From Prevotellaceae bacterium UBA4332 (GTDB taxonomy: Bacteria; Bacteroidota; Bacteroidia; Bacteroidales; Bacteroidaceae), in the NCBI GenBank assembly GCA_002394365.1, contig DGTQ01000017.1, forward strand, positions 360,706 through 424,705: a stretch of 64,000 bases of DNA, read 5' to 3'. Under the pieces are notes generated by a model. The model was not told where the DNA came from and searched no databases. It saw nothing but the letters and a program-made list of their open reading frames with translations. Below, in pieces: positions 57,339-64,000 of this stretch (within the stretch, counting starts at the first letter, position 1; every line of letters starts with the position of its first letter). A program made the position numbers and the translations under genes.

Positions 57339-60300
57339 TTAATACATTACCTTCTCACCGTTGACTATTACCAGTCCCTTGGCAGAGCGAGGGTCTATCT
57401 CCTGACCCATCAGGTTGTAAGCCTTGGTGTTGCTCTTTAGCTGAGCCTTGGCATTGCTGCCTCCGCCAATCTCTTCAACTATAACGATGCCTGTCTCCTG
57501 ACCGCCTTCGCCAGTCTCGTCAACGAGGTCTGTTATATCGTCATCAGAGAATGAGAATACCAGTCCGTTCTGCATTACGCTGCTTGAATTTGGATGCATG
57601 TAGGCATGGTAGGCAGCGAAGTTTGGTTTAGTGCTCGTACCAGTCCATCTGTAGAGCTTTCCGTCAACAGGTGAATAGAACAGGCTGTACTGAGGCATGG
57701 CTATCTTCTTGTATGTGCCAGTGAAGATGAAGCCTGTGCCGCCATCTACGTCCTTGTTGCTGCCGTAGCTTGCATACGCCTGCTTCAGCTTGTCCTTATC
57801 TATCAGCACATGGTTGAAGGTTATGCGCTTGTTAGTATCAGGAACATCATCATCATCATCTATTACTGAGCCTATTATGCCGTCGTTTATTGCGACACCA
57901 GTACCAGTAGGATAGATGAGGTAAGGCTGTCCAGGCAGTATGTTCTGGTCAACGTGGCGCAGATACTTCACATAGTAAACGTGCTCCGTGCTGCTATGCT
58001 CCAGACCGTTGTATATGGCAAGCTGAGTGCCCGTACCGAATGCTGCCTCTACCTGATTCTCTGACAGGGCGAATGGCAGGCAGATGGTGTTCCACTGGTT
58101 AGGCTTATAGTTACTTGGCAGGGTCACCTCGTCAAACAGGGTGCTCTTTTCAAGCACATTGCCGTTGAAGGTGTACGTTGTCATATCATCATTTGATGTC
58201 AGGTGCAGAGTGTTCTCCTCGTGAGCTATGTCGTTACCATTCTTGGTCAGCACGCTCTCGTCTTCCACGAAGTTCATGCCTACATAGCCTATCTTGGTCA
58301 TCATGCCATAGAAGTAGTATGACTTACCCGCGATTACAGGGAGGGTATATTTCACGTAGCACTGCTCTGGCACCAGATAGCCGTTATGATATGGCACAGG
58401 AGTCATTCTCGTAGGAATAATCTGTTTGTTGTTATTTATCACGTGTTCATCATCTCCCCAGTAGTAAGGGTTGTCATAATATCCTGCCGGCTTTGTAGCT
58501 TCATTGTTGAAAGAGGCAGTTTTTACGGTTGTCCTGTCAGGCTTTTCTACATTGATCCACTTATTAGTCAGCATCGGGATGATGTCAGCATCGCCGTTGG
58601 TGGAAGTCCAGTAGTAGTCCATCTGCTGACGAAGGTTTCTCTTTGCTCCATCCTCACCGTCACCGTTGCACGTATATGAGTGCTTGTCAATTCCGTTGCC
58701 GTTGCTTATAGGCTGCTTGGCTACGGCGGTGACGTTAGTCTGTACCCAGCCGTCCTCGTCGAACCAGTAGCCCAGACGAGGCTTGGATGCTATCTGGTCA
58801 CCCTTACCAGAACCACGACCTATACAACCATTCTGTAGTATGTATGCCGTCAGCACACCGCTCTTCTTAGGCTCAAACTTCAGGTAGCCACCCTTGCAGG
58901 GCAGAGCGAACGGACGGATGCGCTCGTAAGCACCATAAGGTGTGTCGTCAGGCTTTAACTCCGGGGCCTTATACCACATGCCGTCAAGGCATTTGCCAGA
59001 GCTATAGTCATCACTCATACCCTTGAGCTGGTATCCATACTCATTGTAGGCATCGTTCTCATTGTTACTATTATACTGATAGCCGTCAATATAGTATTTG
59101 TTATATGATGCGGCATTGGTCCACTTATCTTTGTGACTTTCGTCTTTCTCCTTTTCTTTAAGAGTCTTGAAGTCAATGTAGTTATATTTCTGACCATTGT
59201 ACTTATAGCCACCATAGGTCAGTGTTACTACTTCCTCACCATTGTCGTTAGCAAGTACGAACTGCTCCTGTACATCAATCTTCTCACCCTTAGGCAGGTT
59301 GTTGCTCGTACCGTTCTGTACTACCACGTCAACGTATGCCACGGCAGCACCATAGTCGCCAGTCTCGTTCACGTAGGCATAGATACGCGCGCCACCCTGA
59401 CCTGCAGAGCTATTATACGTAAGAGAGTAGGTAGGCGTGGCAGTGCCGCTTCCTTCAACGCTGATAAGGTTATCATCATCGCTCTGCCAGTTGACGGTAG
59501 CAGTGTTGGTGGTACCATCAGCGCGAGTCACGGTCAGTGTAGGCAGTTTACCTGTTGGTATGCTTCCAGAAGTGCTTACCAACTCACTTGCAGTCAATAC
59601 GAGCTTGTTAAAGCTGAATGCCATCGTAACTTCAGCCTTCTTTACTGTTACCTTAAATGTTACTTTGTTTGGTCCATAAGGATCCGCAGCAGCCTGATTG
59701 AGGGTGACAGTAGTTTCTCCTTTAGCTTTAGGCGTTACGGTAAGTATTCCATTGCTATATGTTGCCTCGGCGATACCAGTGTTATATCCCTCAGCTGAGG
59801 TGTCAAGCGTTATTGCTCCCGTGCTGTTGCTCTCTACAGCATAGTCCACTGCGCCCTCAGCAGAGTATGGGGGATACAGGGTTGCTTCTGTCACGGTCTC
59901 ATTGTCCTTCTTTATAGTGATTGTTGAAGGGAGATACTCATAGAAGATAAAACTTGCAAATTTTACATCGCCTTTTGTTGAGCTATTATATCTAATCTCA
60001 AATACAGAACCTTCCTTGTTAAGAGCGAATACTGGACATTCTGTCGCAGTGCCTTTCAGGGTCTGTGTTCCCATAGACTCTCCGTCTATAGTTACATCAT
60101 ACTTTCTGCTTGCCTCTGTCATGTGTCCTACAAACTTTACTGCTGCAGCACCCTTAACGTAGAATACAGATTTATTAACACGGCCATCTTTTACTGACAA
60201 TAACGTGCTCGTGCCCGAACCTTCAAAGTATGATGTACTTCCATCCTGACCAGGAGTACTGTTATTAAGTTTCCAATAGCTCCTTGATGCATTTTTTTGT

Positions 60301-63300
60301 GCTGTATATTTAGATTTTAATGCTTCGTGTTCTATAGCATATACACCATTAGTAAACGTAGCATCCTCGCCTGTGCCTGTACTTATCTTATAGTAATCTC
60401 TTGTCTCAGCCTCTACGGTTACGCTTGCCACGCCGCTCGTTGCGGTTTTCTTAGGTGTGCTCGTGCCTTCATCTGTAACGATACACCTATAGTAAGTGGT
60501 GGTCTGCACTGAAGGAGAAGAAGCCGCAGGAGTGAAGGTTGCCGTTGTATAGTCTTTACCAGTGGTAACGTCATTCCATGAACTGCTGCCGTTAGGACTA
60601 TACTGCCACTTATAGCTGAAGTTTCCTGTGCCGTCTGATGCCGTAACGCTTATGGCAGAAGGGGTAATTCCCTTACCTACCGTCTGCTCAGCAGGTGCAG
60701 GGGCACTAATCTTCACATCACCAGGTGTATATATAATAAGGTCAGTGAAGTAGTCAGTACTATTAGTGTTACCATATATATAAATAGTAGTCATGCCGAC
60801 TATATCGTCACCTGCCTGTACGGTATAAGTCTTTGTTACCTCAGTATCGCCGTCTGAAGTCACAAGGTTGCTGGCTGGAGCACTGCCTGGGCGAGAGTCA
60901 GAAGCTGAAACCCAAATACCGCGTGAAGTGGCACCACCCAGTCCCTGCACTTTTACTGAAATCTTATCACCTACTGCTATAGCCTGGCTGAGAACAATCT
61001 CAAACTTGGCGTTAGTAGATAGCTGGTAATAGTGTCCATATCCATCAGGACGTAGCACATACTTTCCGTCAGTTCCCTTATAGTAAGTCACCTCGCCGCC
61101 AGCAATCTTCTGTCCAGTAACCTCTATTGAGGTCTCTGATGTGCTCTTGTTGCCAGCCACGTTGCTCATCTGGAAGTAGCGACCAGTAGAAGAAGTAAGC
61201 ACGTAAGCCACACCTGATGTCTTTGGTGCAGATGTTGACTTGGAAGAAGATACTACGCAGTAGTAGAATGAGGCATCCTCAGCAGCAAGGGTGGTGCTTG
61301 GAGTGTATGTGCTCTCTGTTGCACCGCTTATGGCTGTGCCGCCAACAGTGCTGTTTACGGTATTTCTGTACCATTGATAGGTCAGTGAGCCGCCGTCATT
61401 CCGGGTAGCACCTACAGAGAGTGCTGTTGCGTTTGCGCCGTAGGCATATACAGCCCCTGTAGGAGATGAGTTAATCGTAACACCCTGAACGGTTACAGGT
61501 ATCTCAAGGTCAACGTCATCAGCTAGACCATCCCCGTTGGTGTCGAGAGCCAAGGTGATTGACCCGCCTGTTCCTATAGCCTTAGGAGTGATTACCAGTT
61601 CACCAGTAGAAGGGTTGAGTGCAGCACTTACGTAGTTTGGCACGGTACCCAGGGCTGGCAGATACTGAGCAGAGTGGTTTTTGATGCTCACTGTCACTGT
61701 CTCGCCGTCGCCCATAGTCACAGAGGCAGGACTTGCCTCCAGCATGTGATCAGGTGTCTCGATTGTAATCTTCTCTATGTTCTGGAAAGAACTGCTGTTC
61801 ACGCCCATATAGAACACACCGTTGGTAGCACTGAGATCCTTCATGCGGAAGTCAAAGAGCTTCGTACCCTCGGTATGTGCATTTATAGCCAGCTCTACAG
61901 GCTTTCCTGGTGAAGCGGTCAGAACGGTAGTCCCGTGGGCAGTATCAAGATAGCCCCTTATCTTGAATTTGCTGTCGGTAGTCGTGGTCCACACCTTTAT
62001 GTCTATACGACCGTTGATGCCGCTGATAGGTATCGCTATGAAATGGTTGGTGGCAGCATTCTGAGTCATGTGCAGATAGTTGGGGTCATCATCCACAATG
62101 CTGAACTCAGTCTGGCTAGAACCATGGAAAGTAATGCTGTGGTTGTTCTCTGTATTCATATTTGCTAGAGTAAGATTTTTACCCGAAGCACCTTTGAAAT
62201 CTACGCTTGCCCACTTTGTTTCATTAAAGTCATACGTTACAGGCAGAGTGGTAGCTACATCAGCATATACACACTCTTGTGAAGAAACTGCACTGCTGTT
62301 ACCACCATTTATTGCAATAGCCTTAACTGTCTTTGTCTCTGTAATAGCGAATGGAGCACTATAGAGTGTGCTACTGCTTGTTGGCTCTGTGCCGTCAAGA
62401 GTATAATAAATGTTAGTGCCTGTCAGAGTAGTAGCACTTGTTATAGTCACAGTATTGCCTGAGCAAGAGATAGAAGGCGTTGCCACACCAACAGAGAATG
62501 TGTTGGTAAGCACATCGCTATAATACTTGCCGTCAGTAAGGAGTGCAGAAAGCACCCAAGAGTTTGTGCCCAAAGTTGCACCACCGCTGACGCCCCATCC
62601 TACTGAGCTTATTCCCACAAGATTGCCCGATGATTTCAGTGTTTCAGCACTGTATGGACCACCACCCTGAGCAATGCGCATTTGTGTCACTCCTGAGGCG
62701 GAAGTCGTAGCAGTAGTATATACGGGATCTCCAGCCTTGACGGTGCTACCTGCTATAGGGCTAGAAGATATCGAACCTATAATCTGATAGTTAGCATACA
62801 GTGTAGTGTTGCCTGTGATATCAGCTCCAGCTACCGCAGCAACAGTACGTCCCTCGTCAGTAAACCATCCTGTAAAGCTATAACCAGCATTAGGAGATAC
62901 TGAAGGCAATGAAGCTGGCAATGCTGTTACACCCGCTTCAGGAGAAATCGCAGAAGCTCTTCCATCTACATCATAAGTGATAGTGTAGCCAGAAGGTACA
63001 GCTGCCCACTTGGCATAAAGAATAACATCTTTTGACAGTGCTGGTAATGTAGCACCTGCGCTGTAAGACGTACCTGAACCATCTGCTGACGTGTTCCAGC
63101 CGTCGAAAGTATATCCAGTTTTTACAAGTGAACCATCGTTACCAAGTACGGTTGGTGTAGCACCACTGTCGTATGGACTGCTTCCATCTACAGGAACATC
63201 TCCACCAGTGTTTTCGTTACCATTGTAGGTTACGGTGTAGGTCTTAACATACCACGCATAAAGAGTATGACTACTTGTTGGAGTCATTGATGCGCCTGAA

Positions 63301-64000
63301 GCATACTGAGTGCCAGTACCATTATTGTTAGTGTACCAACCAGCAAAGCGGTAACCACTATCTGCTGCTACCGTAGGCAGAATGATTGAAGCACTTGCTG
63401 ATGTCTGAGTCTTGCTTGTACCAGTATATGTGCCATGGTCTCCACATGTGCCGTCAGCAAAGGAAACGGTGTAGGTGGTGGAGCCTGAAGGTGTGGTAAC
63501 TGTAATTCCTCCTACAGAATAATAAGAAGAACTTGCAGGACCAATATAGAGTACGCCCTCTGTATTATTTGGTACATCAATAGAGAAAGTACTATTTCCA
63601 CCATTACCAGATGGTGCAGTAGAAGTTGAATAATTAACATTCTTCACAGTACTTGAATATGTGGTTGCTCCAGCAACAAAATAATATCTGTATGTAGGTT
63701 TATTTTTACTATATGTATGTGAAATGCTAACATCTATTCTACCATTTATACCTGTCAGCTTTATACCAGCAATATAGTTATTTACAGACAGATTAGAGTT
63801 AAATGTAAGACCATCATCGGTAATAGAAACAGTTTTATTGCTTCCGCTGGCTCTAACATATATCTCCTTTGGTGTAGAAGTTACAGTTGCCTCTCCATTT
63901 GTCACGAGTGTAGCATTGGACCACGCAGTGAAGTCTGCGGAGAAAATCTCCGTATCCGCCCACGCGGCGGTACTTCCTATAGCCGGTATTATGAGAAGGA
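57339..64000 (-). CDS. Giant cell-surface protein with InlB-type repeats (N-terminus outside the window)
   Basis: About 2,220 residues are visible; the frame continues past base 64000. The first visible residues (LLIIPAIGSTAAWAD) are the end of a signal peptide, so only a few residues are missing. Regions in order: a beta module (TEIFSADFTAW ... GINGRIDVSI), three Listeria-Bacteroides repeats (about 63475-62790; GYRFAGWYTNNNG, GYTFDGWNTSADG, GYSFTGWFTDEG), a chitobiase C-terminal-like domain (IYYTLDGTEPTSSSTLYSAP), a second beta module with GINGRIDIKV, Ig-like modules (LTYQWYRNT), a module shared with the GH105 giant, long unrecognised regions, and a tail (AYNLMGQEIDPRSAKGLVIV) like a type IX sorting signal. 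No catalytic domain recognised; adhesion or glycan binding is inference. Confidence 0.85.
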   Translation of the reverse strand, partial: LLIIPAIGSTAAWADTEIFSADFTAWSNATLVTNGEATVTSTPKEIYVRASGSNKTVSITDDGLTFNSNLSVNNYIAGIKLTGINGRIDVSISHTYSKNKPTYRYYFVAGATTYSSTVKNVNYSTSTAPSGNGGNSTFSIDVPNNTEGVLYIGPASSSYYSVGGITVTTPSGSTTYTVSFADGTCGDHGTYTGTSKTQTSASASIILPTVAADSGYRFAGWYTNNNGTGTQYASGASMTPTSSHTLYAWYVKTYTVTYNGNENTGGDVPVDGSSPYDSGATPTVLGNDGSLVKTGYTFDGWNTSADGSGTSYSAGATLPALSKDVILYAKWAAVPSGYTITYDVDGRASAISPEAGVTALPASLPSVSPNAGYSFTGWFTDEGRTVAAVAGADITGNTTLYANYQIIGSISSSPIAGSTVKAGDPVYTTATTSASGVTQMRIAQGGGPYSAETLKSSGNLVGISSVGWGVSGGATLGTNSWVLSALLTDGKYYSDVLTNTFSVGVATPSISCSGNTVTITSATTLTGTNIYYTLDGTEPTSSSTLYSAPFAITETKTVKAIAINGGNSSAVSSQECVYADVATTLPVTYDFNETKWASVDFKGASGKNLTLANMNTENNHSITFHGSSQTEFSIVDDDPNYLHMTQNAATNHFIAIPISGINGRIDIKVWTTTTDSKFKIRGYLDTAHGTTVLTASPGKPVELAINAHTEGTKLFDFRMKDLSATNGVFYMGVNSSSFQNIEKITIETPDHMLEASPASVTMGDGETVTVSIKNHSAQYLPALGTVPNYVSAALNPSTGELVITPKAIGTGGSITLALDTNGDGLADDVDLEIPVTVQGVTINSSPTGAVYAYGANATALSVGATRNDGGSLTYQWYRNTVNSTVGGTAISGATESTYTPSTTLAAEDASFYYCVVSSSKSTSAPKTSGVAYVLTSSTGRYFQMSNVAGNKSTSETSIEVTGQKIAGGEVTYYKGTDGKYVLRPDGYGHYYQLSTNAKFEIVLSQAIAVGDKISVKVQGLGGATSRGIWVSASDSRPGSAPASNLVTSDGDTEVTKTYTVQAGDDIVGMTTIYIYGNTNSTDYFTDLIIYTPGDVKISAPAPAEQTVGKGITPSAISVTASDGTGNFSYKWQYSPNGSSSWNDVTTGKDYTTATFTPAASSPSVQTTTYYRCIVTDEGTSTPKKTATSGVASVTVEAETRDYYKISTGTGEDATFTNGVYAIEHEALKSKYTAQKNASRSYWKLNNSTPGQDGSTSYFEGSGTSTLLSVKDGRVNKSVFYVKGAAAVKFVGHMTEASRKYDVTIDGESMGTQTLKGTATECPVFALNKEGSVFEIRYNSSTKGDVKFASFIFYEYLPSTITIKKDNETVTEATLYPPYSAEGAVDYAVESNSTGAITLDTSAEGYNTGIAEATYSNGILTVTPKAKGETTVTLNQAAADPYGPNKVTFKVTVKKAEVTMAFSFNKLVLTASELVSTSGSIPTGKLPTLTVTRADGTTNTATVNWQSDDDNLISVEGSGTATPTYSLTYNSSAGQGGARIYAYVNETGDYGAAVAYVDVVVQNGTSNNLPKGEKIDVQEQFVLANDNGEEVVTLTYGGYKYNGQKYNYIDFKTLKEKEKDESHKDKWTNAASYNKYYIDGYQYNSNNENDAYNEYGYQLKGMSDDYSSGKCLDGMWYKAPELKPDDTPYGAYERIRPFALPCKGGYLKFEPKKSGVLTAYILQNGCIGRGSGKGDQIASKPRLGYWFDEDGWVQTNVTAVAKQPISNGNGIDKHSYTCNGDGEDGAKRNLRQQMDYYWTSTNGDADIIPMLTNKWINVEKPDRTTVKTASFNNEATKPAGYYDNPYYWGDDEHVINNNKQIIPTRMTPVPYHNGYLVPEQCYVKYTLPVIAGKSYYFYGMMTKIGYVGMNFVEDESVLTKNGNDIAHEENTLHLTSNDDMTTYTFNGNVLEKSTLFDEVTLPSNYKPNQWNTICLPFALSENQVEAAFGTGTQLAIYNGLEHSSTEHVYYVKYLRHVDQNILPGQPYLIYPTGTGVAINDGIIGSVIDDDDDVPDTNKRITFNHVLIDKDKLKQAYASYGSNKDVDGGTGFIFTGTYKKIAMPQYSLFYSPVDGKLYRWTGTSTKPNFAAYHAYMHPNSSSVMQNGLVFSFSDDDITDLVDETGEGGQETGIVIVEEIGGGSNAKAQLKSNTKAYNLMGQEIDPRSAKGLVIVNGEKVMY

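Overview
The window reads as a chromosome segment of a Bacteroidales bacterium, most likely a Prevotella relative. The grounds are: Bacteroidetes-type promoters (TTTG, 19-22 nt spacer, TAnnTTTG) instead of sigma-70 -35/-10 boxes; almost no Shine-Dalgarno sequences; Bacteroidetes families such as DUF4369/TlpA-like lipoproteins, DUF4294, WbqC and Listeria-Bacteroides (InlB) repeats; and secreted pectinases ending in short conserved C-terminal tails like those of type IX secretion substrates. Species is inference.

Layout. 1-4.3 kb: end of rimP, then nusA and infB (transcription/translation operon). 4.4-8.3 kb: an Hsp20 chaperone, a Na/phosphate cotransporter with a PhoU-like tail, a YbjQ-like protein behind the remnant of an MFS transporter, and a PPC-domain protein. 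8.4-8.7 kb: tRNA-Asn(GTT) next to a broken copy of its own 3' end. 8.9-14.8 kb: a periplasmic S41 protease, RNase R and a DEAD-box helicase. 14.8-18.6 kb: a DUF4253 membrane protein, a WbqC-like protein interrupted by a repeat, and a fused GH3/M15 cell-wall hydrolase. 18.6-20.1 kb: a 1.5 kb gene-free island built from several repeat families. 20.1-24.5 kb: CAAX protease, HAD-RibF fusion and a cysteine-less TlpA-like lipoprotein (one minus-strand operon), then DUF4294.

24.8-41.8 kb: eight secreted polysaccharide lyases in a row (four PL1-type, four PL9-type), without SusC/SusD genes. 42.0-47.2 kb: a BASS transporter, a Cache-PP2C-HATPase protein with a STAS partner, and a small alarmone synthetase. 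47.3-54.6 kb (minus): two GH105-type unsaturated galacturonyl/rhamnogalacturonyl hydrolases, one carrying about 1,200 extra residues of surface domains, plus two overlapping tiny genes. 54.7-57.3 kb: a second repeat island, a decayed zeta-like toxin with an intact antitoxin-like gene, HicAB, and a third tiny gene. 57.3-64 kb (minus): a giant surface protein whose N-terminus lies just outside the window.

How it works together. The lyases cut pectate by beta-elimination, giving 4,5-unsaturated oligomers, which are the substrate class of GH105 enzymes. The SpoIIE/STAS/alarmone trio looks like a signalling module between the two halves of this pectin region.

The most unusual content is between and inside genes: 21-bp palindromic tandem arrays beside terminators, heptanucleotide arrays sitting on start and stop codons, a palindromic element with GACCCCCT inverted ends inside wbqC, a conserved ~100-nt hairpin element in two copies, a 54-bp element splitting a tRNA copy, a perfect 44-bp palindrome, and a family of tiny MKK-x-Y-x-x-P genes behind giant surface proteins. 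All calls come from reading the sequence; no database search was possible.
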